In this document: in pieces, positions 42,541 to 51,234 of the stretch
How positions within the stretch are numbered: the first letter of the stretch is position 1
Layout of the letters: each line of letters begins with the position of its first letter
Assembly: GCF_009765985.1 (NCBI RefSeq)
Contig: NZ_LMUM01000034.1
Span: forward strand, 407,508 to 471,507
DNA length: 64,000 bases
Source: Acidobacterium sp. S8
GTDB lineage: Bacteria; Acidobacteriota; Terriglobia; Terriglobales; Acidobacteriaceae
Direction: 5' to 3'
Made by a program: the position numbers and the translations under genes
Notes under the pieces: model-generated
The model's input: only the letters and a program-made list of their open reading frames with translations
Databases searched by the model: none
What the model was told of the DNA's origin: nothing

Positions 42541-43785
42541 CTAGCTGATCCTGAGCACCCTGATAGTGCTGTTGACAGAAAGGCTCACAGTCGCCCGGTT
42601 CAGTGAAAATGGAGTCATGTTTCCCGCCTCGTCAAAGGTCCAGATGCAGCGAACGCTTTGGCCTCCGGATACCGATATCCGCACTCTCTGATGATCGAGG
42701 GGCGTTGGATTCTGAGCGTCCACATCATAGATGCTGCCTTTCAACCAGATCGCCAGCCAGAAGGAACCATCCTGCTTCTCGAACAGACTTGTTTCGACCC
42801 CCATGGTATTGCCGGTTAAAGAATAGTTGAGCGTATCGGGCGCAAAGCTGCCCTGTTCATCCGAGAGCAGTTTTGTAAGATTGGCGATCGCCGTATACGC
42901 TGGTCGCGGCGATAAGTCGTATCGCAGCAGTCCATAGCCGGTGGTCGAAGAAGGATCATCCATCAGCTCGTAGATATACGTACGCGAGATGCCCTCGTTC
43001 CACGCGTGCAGCAGCAGACGCGGCGCATACACGGCTTCGATCGATTCCGAGATAGCGCCTTGCGTAGGCGTTTGATTGGCAACGTAGCCGCTCTCGGTCA
43101 TGATCACCGGCACGTCGGGCCCATCCATATTCAATTTATCCATGCTCCACTTGAATGAACCGTATGCGTGTCCCTGAGTATCGAGTCCTCCCCATCCCCA
43201 GGTTTCCGGATTCCTGCCGCCCCAATAGGCATGCAGATTATTGAAGTTCATGTATCCGGAAATGACGCCGATGGCCGGATATGATGTTGGCTGAGTAAAC
43301 GAAGGCCCAATCACTGGTAACTGAGCATTCTCGCCTGCCTGCCACACGGTCGGCAGATATGCCTTGAGATCGGCGGCCCAGTTCGGATCATCCGTCTGGT
43401 CGTATTCGTTGGGGCCTTCGAGCGCTTCCACATCTGGATAATTAGGCAGCAGTGCGTCCAGCTGCGCCGCCGTTGCGCCGCTTTGCGGGTTGGGCGTAAC
43501 CAGGTCTGCATGGATTCCGGCTTGTGCGAGCATGGCATGAATTGCGTAAAGGTTGGGAGCGATCCACGAATAAGAGAGCCCGTCGCGAATATGGCTGACA
43601 TGCAGATCTTGGAGGGCTTGGATCAGGGTTGACGGTTGCTGATAGTATGCCGTGTCCGTGTAGGTGAAGTGTGTATTGACGCCGACAGAATTTAAGAAAT
43701 CATAGGCCCGAGACGCGCGCTGTTGCGCGGTCGCCGAGCCCATTAAAGACAACGTAAAAAGAGCGAGGGGGAGGATCTTGAGCAT
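42541..43785 (-). CDS. secreted glycosidase-like TIM-barrel protein (GH clan A, GH39-like)
   Basis: A 414-residue protein with a signal peptide (about residues 1-20). The barrel begins FLNSVGVNTHFTYTDT and carries ALEGPNEYDQ (Glu127, acid/base position after Asn) and VIMTESGYV (Glu231, nucleophile position), the two-glutamate signature of clan A glycoside hydrolases. The last ~95 residues look like a beta-sandwich (SIYDVDAQNPTPLDHQ to STIRVLRIS). The exact family is uncertain; GH39 or GH5-like enzymes fit best. It probably acts on polysaccharides outside the cell. The gene stands alone. Confidence 0.82.
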   Translation of the reverse strand: MLKILPLALFTLSLMGSATAQQRASRAYDFLNSVGVNTHFTYTDTAYYQQPSTLIQALQDLHVSHIRDGLSYSWIAPNLYAIHAMLAQAGIHADLVTPNPQSGATAAQLDALLPNYPDVEALEGPNEYDQTDDPNWAADLKAYLPTVWQAGENAQLPVIGPSFTQPTSYPAIGVISGYMNFNNLHAYWGGRNPETWGWGGLDTQGHAYGSFKWSMDKLNMDGPDVPVIMTESGYVANQTPTQGAISESIEAVYAPRLLLHAWNEGISRTYIYELMDDPSSTTGYGLLRYDLSPRPAYTAIANLTKLLSDEQGSFAPDTLNYSLTGNTMGVETSLFEKQDGSFWLAIWLKGSIYDVDAQNPTPLDHQRVRISVSGGQSVRCIWTFDEAGNMTPFSLNRATVSLSVNSTIRVLRIS

Positions 43786-44381
43786 AATGCTATCAACGTA
43801 GCAAAAAAGTAATGCGTATATAGGTTACAGAAGTTGTACTTCCTTAGGTCTAGTCTGGGAGTGTAGGTCCGATTTGAGAGGCTTAAAATTCAGGAATTCA
43901 AATCAGTGAGCAAAAATTCAGGGTTTAGTCCGAGGAATAATTTGGTGCTGGAGTACTCCAGTCTCGATTTTGAGATTTGGGATTCAAAATCAAACCAGCA
44001 AGCGGAATTTAGGGTAGAAGCCCGGGCTTCAGCCCGGCGAATAAAACGAAGAGCTATACCTTGCTGCCGCTGTTCGGAGCGCAATCCGAAGGAATAGAGC
44101 GGACTCCTGTCAAGCCCCTAAAATGCAAAATAATTCGCAAGCAACTGAAAACAAGCCGCATAAAAGACTCTGAATTTGGCAGATAATTTAGCTGAAACTG
44201 CTATTCTGGATATAGAGAAAAAAAGCCCGCCGATTGGCGGGCTTTTCGTTTGAGCGTAAATTTGCCCCCGCCGAAATGGAGTTGAGCGAGTTGACTGCAA
44301 GAAATGTTAGCTGACAAGACCAGCCTTAGAGCCTAATGTGGTTCGAGATTAAGTTCTAAGGTTCCACCCGGGAGAAAGACA
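43786..44381. other. 596-bp structured intergenic region with an orphan terminator
   Basis: AT-richer than its surroundings. It holds a perfect 14-bp palindrome CTGGAGTACTCCAG (43948-43961), a second inverted pair GATTTTGA/TCAAAATC nearby, a GCCCGGGCTTCAGCCCGGC-like hairpin near 44030 (relative of the repeat at 45860) and a strong terminator at 44221-44246 that serves no annotated gene. A short 63-codon frame at 43906 looks non-coding. A small RNA ending at the terminator is possible. Confidence 0.5.
44221..44246. terminator. orphan rho-independent terminator
   Basis: A perfect 11-bp stem AAAAGCCCGCC / GGCGGGCTTTT with loop GATT. Seven T on the minus side and TTTTCGTTT on the plus side allow action in either direction. 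No coding gene ends here. Confidence 0.75.
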
Positions 44382-44978
44382 TTGCGATCAAGAAAGCTTC
44401 AGGCAGTAACTCTGCTGTTTCTTATGTCAGGGTTCCTGCTGTCCAACGCATTTGCCCAAAACGGCGATAGCAAGCCCCTTTCAGATTTACCACGGCAATT
44501 TGCCGCGACGGCTTTTGGTCAGGCGGGCTCGCTGGCCGGCAAGAGCTTTGGCGTCACCGTCTTTATCACGGCGTGGACAAGCGATCAGCAGGTAAAGGAC
44601 TACATTGCCACGCTGCAGCAGGGCGGTCCCGATGCGCTGGTGAAGGCGATGGAGAAGATTGACGACGTAGGACGGCTTTCTCCTACAGGCTACGTAGGCA
44701 ACGGCTTTCGCTTTGCCCGGTTCAAAAAGACAGCAAACGGCGGCCTGCACATCGTCATGGTCACCGACCGTCCTATGTCGTTCGGGGAGGTCTACCGTGG
44801 AGGACGCTCGACTGACTATCAATTCGGAATTGCCGTGCTGGACGTGGATCAAAATGGCAAGGGCACCGGCAAGCTGGCGCCTGTCTGCAAAATCAAGTTC
44901 AACAAAAAGAATGAGCTTGAGATAGAAAACTATGGCCAGAAGCCCTTTCGCCTGGCGAACATCTACCTGCAGAAATAA
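44382..44978 (+). CDS. secreted protein of unknown function
   Basis: A 198-residue protein with a TTG start preceded by GGGAG at seven bases. The signal peptide ends near residue 25 (SNAFA). The mature part has a repeated strand pattern (KSFGVTVFITAWTSD, GLHIVMVTDRPMSFGEV, YQFGIAVLDVDQNGKGTGKL, NELEIENYG) with no cysteine pair in the core except one CKI. I do not recognise a family. It follows an orphan terminator and precedes a weak 8-bp hairpin at 45041, so it is probably monocistronic. Confidence 0.72.
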   Translation: MRSRKLQAVTLLFLMSGFLLSNAFAQNGDSKPLSDLPRQFAATAFGQAGSLAGKSFGVTVFITAWTSDQQVKDYIATLQQGGPDALVKAMEKIDDVGRLSPTGYVGNGFRFARFKKTANGGLHIVMVTDRPMSFGEVYRGGRSTDYQFGIAVLDVDQNGKGTGKLAPVCKIKFNKKNELEIENYGQKPFRLANIYLQK

Positions 44979-45040
44979 GGACCCCCAGCTAAGTAGTTGA
45001 AAATACACAACCGCAGGTAACCCTATTTGAATCATGGAGA

Positions 45041-45063
45041 TAGCGGGGGATAATTCCCCGCTA
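45041..45063 (+). terminator. hairpin after the secreted-protein gene at 44382
   Basis: Stem TAGCGGGG / CCCCGCTA with loop GATAATT, 63 bp past the stop codon. It lacks a clear T-run, so its terminator activity is uncertain. Confidence 0.4.
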
Positions 45064-45133
45064 ACTTATTGAAAACAAAAGAACGGGCAGCTGACATAGG
45101 GGGGAGGGGGTAGTACCGGGTAGAATCAGGTGC

Positions 45134-45814
45134 GTGACGACCCGGCAAGACTCAGGCTTCTCCGTCTCACAGCGCATTGTGCTGGCCATTGTGCCGCGCC
45201 TGACTGCGGCGATTCTGGCCGCGATCGGCATGACCCTGCGCTTCAAGGTCATCGCCGAGGAGGGAGCCACCCCGGCCACGCCGCCCCCGAAAGGAATCTT
45301 CTGCTTCTGGCACCAGTGCACGCTGCCTTGCGGCTGGTACTTCCGCAAATACCGCTGCACGATTCTCATCAGCCGCAGCTTCGACGGAGAACTAATTGCC
45401 AGAACCCTCGGCATCCTGGGCTTCGGCAGCGTTCGCGGCTCAAGCTCACGCGGAGGCGCAGCCGGACTGTTCGCCCTGCAGGACGTCCTGGTAAAGGGTG
45501 AAGCGGTAATCTTCACCGCCGACGGCCCGCGAGGCCCGATCTACCAGACCAAGATGGGTCCGGTGAAGCTGGCGCAGATGGCGCAGGAGCAAATCGGCAG
45601 CTTCTACCTGCTTCCCGAGCATGCCTGGGTCTTGAACTCCTGGGACCGCTTCCTGATTCCGAAGCCGTTTTCCCGCGTCATCGTAAGCTGGTCGCGCTCC
45701 GTAACCCCGCCAGCCCCCGATGCCGACGCAACAACTCTGGAATCCAAACGCCAGGAACTGAACGAAGCCATAGAACGAGCCAGATTCAACGCAGAACGAC
45801 ACATACAAATCTAA
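45134..45814 (+). CDS. DUF374 lysophospholipid acyltransferase-like protein
   Basis: A 226-residue protein starting at GTG. It matches the DUF374 branch of the acyltransferase superfamily: FCFWHQCTLP (the H-x4-(D/P)-like motif), ISRSFDGELIARTLGILGF, VRGSSSRGGAAGL and FTADGPRGPIYQ. A hydrophobic N-terminal helix (about residues 14-34) probably anchors it to the inner membrane. Relatives transfer acyl chains in lipid A or phospholipid synthesis; in view of kdsA and lptE, a lipid A-related role is possible but unproven. Confidence 0.88.
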   Translation: MTTRQDSGFSVSQRIVLAIVPRLTAAILAAIGMTLRFKVIAEEGATPATPPPKGIFCFWHQCTLPCGWYFRKYRCTILISRSFDGELIARTLGILGFGSVRGSSSRGGAAGLFALQDVLVKGEAVIFTADGPRGPIYQTKMGPVKLAQMAQEQIGSFYLLPEHAWVLNSWDRFLIPKPFSRVIVSWSRSVTPPAPDADATTLESKRQELNEAIERARFNAERHIQI

Positions 45815-45820
45815 AAAGGC

Positions 45821-45932
45821 CGTCATCATGAGCGAAGCCTTGCGAAAGCAAGGCAACGGTAGAAGCACCGGCCTTCAGGCCGGTGAAGAAGGAAGAATGT
45901 TAGAGGGCTTTAGCCCTGGGATTCTTCACCTT
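45821..45932. repeat. compound repeat with GTCATCATGAGCG head and CACCGGCC/GGCCGGTG hairpin
   Basis: Begins CGTCATCATGAGCGAAGCC, then GTAGAAGCACCGGCC, TTCA, GGCCGGTG, then AGGGCTTTAGCCCT and ATTCTTCACC. The GTAGAAGC hairpin unit also occurs near 44010 and 39580. It fills the DUF374-queA spacer. Confidence 0.65.
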
Positions 45933-45957
45933 AAGAAGCACAGATAAAATTAGGAGA

Positions 45958-47019
45958 GTGCAAGTCTCCGATTTCAACTTCCACCTTCCCGAAGAACTCA
46001 TCGCTCAGAAACCACTCGAAGACCGAGCAGGAGCGCGCATGCTCACGCTCGACCGCCAGACAGGAACGTACGAAGACCACCACTTCCGCGAATTGCCGGA
46101 TATGTTGCGCGAAGGCGATGTTCTGGTCCTGAATAATAGCCGAGTGATCCCAGCGCGTCTCTTCGCACACCGCGCCGGACTGCATACGCAGGCAGGCCAT
46201 GAGACAACCGGACGCATTCAGGTCCTGCTGACCGAGCAGATCAGCGAATGGGAATGGAAAGTCCTGGCGCGGCCCGGACGCAAAGTGCTGACAGGAGAAA
46301 GGCTCACCTTCGGCGAAAATGTCCTGCAGGCCGAAGTCATCGCGCACGGAGAATTCGGCGAACGCACCCTACGCTTCGAACCGACCGCCGACTTCTACGG
46401 TGCACTGGAGCAGCTGGGCCACATGCCCCTGCCGCCATACATCCACCGCCAGGACGAAGCTGCCGACCGCGAGCGTTACCAGACGGTCTACGCCGACCAG
46501 CGCGGCTCAGTCGCCGCACCGACCGCAGGATTGCACTTTACGCCGCAAATTCTCGAGAAATTGCGCGAAAAAGGCGTGCAAATTGAATATGTAACACTGC
46601 ATGTAGGACTCGGAACCTTCCAGCCAGTGCGAGTCGACAAAGTCGAAGACATTCACCTGCACACGGAACGGTACACGCTGCCTGAAGCAACGGCTGAAGC
46701 AGTGAATGCAGCGAAGCGCGATGGCCGAAGAATCGTCGCCGCCGGCACAACAACCGTCCGCACGCTCGAACACTGCGCCGGCATTGCAAAGGAAGGCAAG
46801 CTGGAACCGCATTCCGGCGCAACGAACATCTTCATCTCGCCCGGATATGAATTCCGGGTGGTGAACGCGCTGCTGACGAACTTCCACTTACCGCAGTCGA
46901 CGCTGCTGATGCTGGTCAGCGCTTTTGGCGGACGCGAGCCTGTGCTCGGTGCATATAAATACGCAGTCGAAGCAGGCTATCGCTTCTTCTCCTACGGAGA
47001 CTGCATGTTCCTTTCGTAA
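45958..47019 (+). CDS. queA: tRNA preQ1(34) S-adenosylmethionine ribosyltransferase-isomerase
   Basis: A 353-residue enzyme that transfers and rearranges the ribose of SAM onto 7-aminomethyl-7-deazaguanine in tRNA, the penultimate step of queuosine synthesis. Conserved blocks are [52 protein letters not shown] and TVRTLEHCA, ending [21 protein letters not shown]-like sequence (read as two segments). Translation starts at GTG with AGGAGA immediately upstream, a short spacing. polA begins 18 bp after its stop. Confidence 0.95.
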   Translation: MQVSDFNFHLPEELIAQKPLEDRAGARMLTLDRQTGTYEDHHFRELPDMLREGDVLVLNNSRVIPARLFAHRAGLHTQAGHETTGRIQVLLTEQISEWEWKVLARPGRKVLTGERLTFGENVLQAEVIAHGEFGERTLRFEPTADFYGALEQLGHMPLPPYIHRQDEAADRERYQTVYADQRGSVAAPTAGLHFTPQILEKLREKGVQIEYVTLHVGLGTFQPVRVDKVEDIHLHTERYTLPEATAEAVNAAKRDGRRIVAAGTTTVRTLEHCAGIAKEGKLEPHSGATNIFISPGYEFRVVNALLTNFHLPQSTLLMLVSAFGGREPVLGAYKYAVEAGYRFFSYGDCMFLS

Positions 47020-47037
47020 GCGGTAGACTCAGCTTTG

Positions 47038-49785
47038 ATGCCTTCTCAGAACAAGCCCACTGTTTTCCTGCTCGATGCAATGTCGTTTATCTTCCGCGCT
47101 TATCATGCGATGCAGCGGCAACGCCCCATGTCCACGCGCAACGGCGTGCCGACCGCGGCAACCTACGTCTTCGTGAACATGATCAACAAGCTGCGGCGTG
47201 ACTTTCAGCCGGAATACTTTGCGGCGGTCTTCGACATCAGCGGAAAGGTCTTCCGCGACGAACGCGCCAAAGAGATGACTTTGCGAAAGTTCAATGTCAA
47301 GACGCAGACCTTCGATGTGGTCGATTACGGAGGCTACAAGGCCAATCGCGCGGAAATGCCGCCGGATCTGGCGCAGCAGTTGCCGTATATTCGTCGCGCG
47401 CTCGAGGCCTTCCATATTCCGATTCTTGAGGCTGAGGGATTTGAGGCCGACGACGTTATCGGAACCTTGTCGAAGAAGGCCGCGCAGGATGGCTATCCCG
47501 TCTACGTCGTCTCGAACGACAAGGACATGCTGCAGCTGGTCGACGATCAGGTAAAGGTCCTGAATCCGGTGAAAGACAACCTGATCCTCGACCGCACGAA
47601 GGTTGAAGAAACACTTGGCGTGCCGCCGGAGAAGGTCATCGACGTGATGGCGTTGCGTGGCGATTCCATCGACAATATCCCGGGCGCTCCGGGAATCGGC
47701 GACAAGGGTTCGGTGGAACTGATCCAGCAATTCGGAAGTCTGGAAGCTGCGCTTGATCGCGCAGCAGAGGTGAAGCGCAAGACATATCGCGAATCGCTCG
47801 AAAACAATCGCGACACGATTCTGCTGAGCAAGGAGCTGGTGACGATCCATTGCGAAGTTCCGCTGGAACTGGACCTGGATGCGATGCGAACACTGCCACC
47901 GGACGTAAGCGCATGCCGACAGCTGTTTACTGAGCTCGAGTTCACGACGCTGCTGAAGGAACTCGCGCCTGTCGAGTTGGAGCATCCTGTCGAATACCTG
48001 ATCCATCCCACGCCGGAGCAGATCGCGACATTCATCACGCAGGCGAAGCAGGAGGGTTTCGCTTTCGCGCTGCCAAGCTCCGAGCTGACAGCGGTTGCCG
48101 AGCAGATCAGTGAGCAGGAAGCCGAGGCAATCGAAGACAGGGAACCGGAACTGAAGACCATGTCGCTGCTCGATCTGATGGATGCTGTTGAGCCGCGTCT
48201 TCCGGAAAAACTGGAATTCCGCATTGCAGTCGCGGCAGATGCGCACAAGGCTTTGCTGGTGCCAGTGGATGCAGTGAAAGAGCTATTGGAAGATGCTTCA
48301 GTCCAGAAAAGCACGCACGACCTGAAGGGCGCACTGCGCGCATTGGAGCGTTATGGAGTGCAGCTGAGAAATGCGCCCGACGACCTGATGCTTTACTCGT
48401 ACCTGGTGAACCCCACGCACGCCTCACACAGGCTGAGTGATGTTGCAGCACGCTTCAGCAGCCATCCATTGAAAGAGACGGCAGAAAACCAGCTGCCGGA
48501 ATCGGCACATGCGATACGCACATTGACGCCGGGCCTGCGCGACGAAGTGGACGCACTGCAGGCGCGAAGCGTTTACGAGACCATCGATCTCCCGCTGGTG
48601 TCGATTCTGCTGCGCATGGAAGAAGCTGGTGTGCGCATTGATTCGGGTGTACTTCGGAGCATGGGCGACCGGCTCTCGAAGGAGATTCATCGCCTTGGCG
48701 AAGAGATTTACGACCGATCCGGGCATCGCTTCAATGTCAATTCGCCGAAGCAATTAGGCGATGTGCTTTTCAACAAGATGAATCTGCCCAAGCCGATGAA
48801 GTATGGCAAAGGCAAAGTGGTTTCTACGGCGCAGGATGTTTTGGAGGAGCTTGCTGAACATCATGATGTGCCCAGGCTCGTGCTCGAATACCGGCAGCTT
48901 GCCAAACTGAAATCGAACTACGTGGATACGCTGCCATTGCTGGCGGATCGCGAAGGCCGCGTGCACACTACGTTCAACCAGGTCGGCACGGCGACAGGTC
49001 GTTTGTCGTCTACGAATCCCAACCTGCAGAACATTCCTATTCGCACGGAACTGGGGCGTGAGATTCGCGCTGCCTTTATTGCTGCGCCGGGCCGCCTGCT
49101 TTTCTCTGCCGATTATTCGCAGATTGAGTTGAGGCTGATGGCACATTTCTCTGACGATCCGCTTCTGGTGCGCGCTTATCAGACAGGTCAGGACATTCAC
49201 ACTCTCACGGCGTCAGAGGTTTTTGGCGTTCCTGCGGAGCACATGAGCAAGGAGACGCGCAACCGCGCCAAGGCAGTGAACTTCGGAATCGTCTATGGTA
49301 TTTCGCCTTTCGGATTGGCGGCGCAGTTGAGTATCGATCAACATGAGGCGCGACTGTATATCGAAACATACTTCGCGCGGTATAAGGGTGTGCGTGCGTA
49401 TATCGACAGCGTGCTGGATGAGGTGCGGCGCGAGCAGCGGGTGCGTACGCTCTTTGGGCGTGTGCGGCCTATCCCGGATATCCAGAGCCGCAATGCCAAT
49501 CTGCGCGGATTCGCTGAGCGAACCGCAGTGAATACTCCGCTACAGGGAACGGCTGCCGATCTGATCAAGCTCGCGATGATTCGGATTGATCGCCGGCTTG
49601 CAGAAGAGAAGCTGACAACGGTGATGACGCTACAGGTACATGACGAATTGCTCTTCGATGTTGCGAAAGATGAAGCTGAGCGGGTGCAGGCACTGGTGAA
49701 GCATGAGATGGAGCATGTTGTTGAGTTGAAGGTGCCGATTGTTGCCGATTGCGGAGTGGGTGCGAACTGGCGCGACTTGAAGTGA
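47038..49785 (+). CDS. polA: DNA polymerase I
   Basis: A family A polymerase of about 915 residues. The N-terminal 5'-3' exonuclease domain (residues 1-290) has EGFEADDVIGTL and SNDKDMLQLV and an insertion of about 22 residues before YKANR. The central 3'-5' exonuclease domain (about 320-560) lacks the DxE of motif I, so proofreading is probably lost. The polymerase domain has motif A DYSQIELRLMAH, motif B RNRAKAVNFGIVYG and motif C QVHDELLFD. ATG at 47038 is preferred over TTG one codon earlier. It fills gaps and removes RNA primers during replication and repair. Confidence 0.95.
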   Translation: MPSQNKPTVFLLDAMSFIFRAYHAMQRQRPMSTRNGVPTAATYVFVNMINKLRRDFQPEYFAAVFDISGKVFRDERAKEMTLRKFNVKTQTFDVVDYGGYKANRAEMPPDLAQQLPYIRRALEAFHIPILEAEGFEADDVIGTLSKKAAQDGYPVYVVSNDKDMLQLVDDQVKVLNPVKDNLILDRTKVEETLGVPPEKVIDVMALRGDSIDNIPGAPGIGDKGSVELIQQFGSLEAALDRAAEVKRKTYRESLENNRDTILLSKELVTIHCEVPLELDLDAMRTLPPDVSACRQLFTELEFTTLLKELAPVELEHPVEYLIHPTPEQIATFITQAKQEGFAFALPSSELTAVAEQISEQEAEAIEDREPELKTMSLLDLMDAVEPRLPEKLEFRIAVAADAHKALLVPVDAVKELLEDASVQKSTHDLKGALRALERYGVQLRNAPDDLMLYSYLVNPTHASHRLSDVAARFSSHPLKETAENQLPESAHAIRTLTPGLRDEVDALQARSVYETIDLPLVSILLRMEEAGVRIDSGVLRSMGDRLSKEIHRLGEEIYDRSGHRFNVNSPKQLGDVLFNKMNLPKPMKYGKGKVVSTAQDVLEELAEHHDVPRLVLEYRQLAKLKSNYVDTLPLLADREGRVHTTFNQVGTATGRLSSTNPNLQNIPIRTELGREIRAAFIAAPGRLLFSADYSQIELRLMAHFSDDPLLVRAYQTGQDIHTLTASEVFGVPAEHMSKETRNRAKAVNFGIVYGISPFGLAAQLSIDQHEARLYIETYFARYKGVRAYIDSVLDEVRREQRVRTLFGRVRPIPDIQSRNANLRGFAERTAVNTPLQGTAADLIKLAMIRIDRRLAEEKLTTVMTLQVHDELLFDVAKDEAERVQALVKHEMEHVVELKVPIVADCGVGANWRDLK

Positions 49786-49821
49786 TTCAAAAATGCGCGG
49801 GAAGGCAGAGTCTGCGCTGCG

Positions 49822-49859
49822 CTCAGGATGGCTGAGCTTAGTTGAGTTTTCATCCTGAG
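49822..49859. terminator. hairpin between convergent polA and glmM
   Basis: Arms CTCAGGATG (49822-49830) and CATCCTGAG (49851-49859); the right arm is also a fragment of the GTCATCCTGAG repeat family. Confidence 0.5.
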
Positions 49860-49880
49860 TGAAGCAAGGTAAGGCTGTTT

Positions 49881-51230
49881 TTACACGCCGATGGCTTCGC
49901 GTATCGCGCCTGCGATGCGGTCCGCGTGATGCCGCATGACAATCTCCGATTCCGCTTCTATCATCACGCGAGCCAGCGCTTCTGTACCTGAGTAACGCAC
50001 CACTACCCGGCCGTTCTCGGCGAGAGCTGTTTCCGCATCGCGAATTGTGCTCGTAACAGTTGCAATTTCATCGAGCGGCTTTTTCTCTTTCACGCGGACG
50101 TTGACGATGACTTGCGGGAAGACTTTCAGGTCGGCGATAAGCTCGTGTAGTGACTTGCCAGAACGGCGAACGATGTCGAGGACGACGAGCGCGGTCAGAA
50201 GACCATCGCCGGTTGTCGCGAGATGAGGAAAAAGGATGTGGCCGGACTGTTCTCCTCCGAGCGACGCGTCTTCTTTCTGCATCCGCTCCAATACATACTT
50301 GTCTCCTACCGGTGCGCGCAGCATCTGGATACCATCACGGCGCAGAGCTGCTTCAAGGCCCATGTTGGACATTGTCGTGGCCACCACTAATCCGCCGTTT
50401 AGAAGATTACGAGTGTGCAAGTCGCGTGCGGCCAGCAGCAGAACAGCATCGCCATTCACAACCTTTCCGGTAGAGTCTGCGAAGAGAGCGCGGTCGGCAT
50501 CGCCATCGAAGGTTACACCGATATCTGCGCCCAACGCCGCTGTTTCCTTCGCAACAACTTCGGGATGCAGCGCACCGCAATCGGCGTTGATGTTGCGGCC
50601 ATCCGGCACAATGTGCGTGAGATGGATTTTGCCTCCGATTTGAGAAAAAAGCTCAGGCGCGATGGCAGAAGCGGCTCCGTTCGCACAATCGAGCACTAGC
50701 CGCAATCCATCGAGGTTGAGACTGGGTACAGCCGCTCTGAGGAAGTCCTCATACTCAGCGCGAAATTTAGAATTAACGGCGGGAGCGTTGAGTGTCGCGA
50801 GATCCGGTGCAGCTGCATTCTCCAGCCGCCGAAAGATCTCTTCCTCGATGCGTAATTCTGTCTCGTCGGGAAGTTTATAACCGTTGCCGCCGAAGACTTT
50901 GATGCCGTTGTCCTGCCAGGGATTGTGCGAGGCTGAGATCACTACACCCGCATCGAAACCATGCTTGCGTGCCAGGAAGGCGACAGCGGGTGTGGTGACG
51001 ACGCCGGCACTTTCGACCTTCGCACCTCCATCAGTAATGCCTGCGCTCAATGCCGCGGCGATCCACGTGCTGCTTTCTCTTGTGTCCATGCCAAGCACGA
51101 AGCGCGGATGGCTGTTGCCAGCTTTTACCTGGTGAGCAAGTGCGAGTCCGACAGCGTAGACGGTTCTGGAATCGAGCGGGTGCTGTCCAGCTATGCCGCG
51201 AATCCCATCGGTGCCAAAGAGTTTTCTCAT
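49881..51230 (-). CDS. glmM: phosphoglucosamine mutase
   Basis: A 449-residue alpha-D-phosphohexomutase that converts glucosamine 6-phosphate to glucosamine 1-phosphate for peptidoglycan and LPS precursors. It starts RKLFGTDGIRGIAG; the phosphoserine loop is ISASHNPWQDNG, the Mg loop is FDGDADRAL, and the phosphate-binding loop is RYSGTEALARVM. The open frame extends upstream into xseA, but family alignment places the start at 51230, 4 bp after the xseA stop. xseA and glmM are therefore probably co-transcribed. Confidence 0.95.
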   Translation of the reverse strand: MRKLFGTDGIRGIAGQHPLDSRTVYAVGLALAHQVKAGNSHPRFVLGMDTRESSTWIAAALSAGITDGGAKVESAGVVTTPAVAFLARKHGFDAGVVISASHNPWQDNGIKVFGGNGYKLPDETELRIEEEIFRRLENAAAPDLATLNAPAVNSKFRAEYEDFLRAAVPSLNLDGLRLVLDCANGAASAIAPELFSQIGGKIHLTHIVPDGRNINADCGALHPEVVAKETAALGADIGVTFDGDADRALFADSTGKVVNGDAVLLLAARDLHTRNLLNGGLVVATTMSNMGLEAALRRDGIQMLRAPVGDKYVLERMQKEDASLGGEQSGHILFPHLATTGDGLLTALVVLDIVRRSGKSLHELIADLKVFPQVIVNVRVKEKKPLDEIATVTSTIRDAETALAENGRVVVRYSGTEALARVMIEAESEIVMRHHADRIAGAIREAIGV

Positions 51231-51234
51231 AGAT

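Noticed and set aside
43906-44097. 63-codon frame in the structured intergenic region
   Set aside because: It runs through palindromes and a repeat unit, lacks a ribosome-binding site, and the product has no coherent features.
47029-48246. 405-codon open frame antisense to polA
   Set aside because: The plus strand encodes complete DNA polymerase I motifs here; long antisense frames are common in GC-rich genes, and the product shows no domain.
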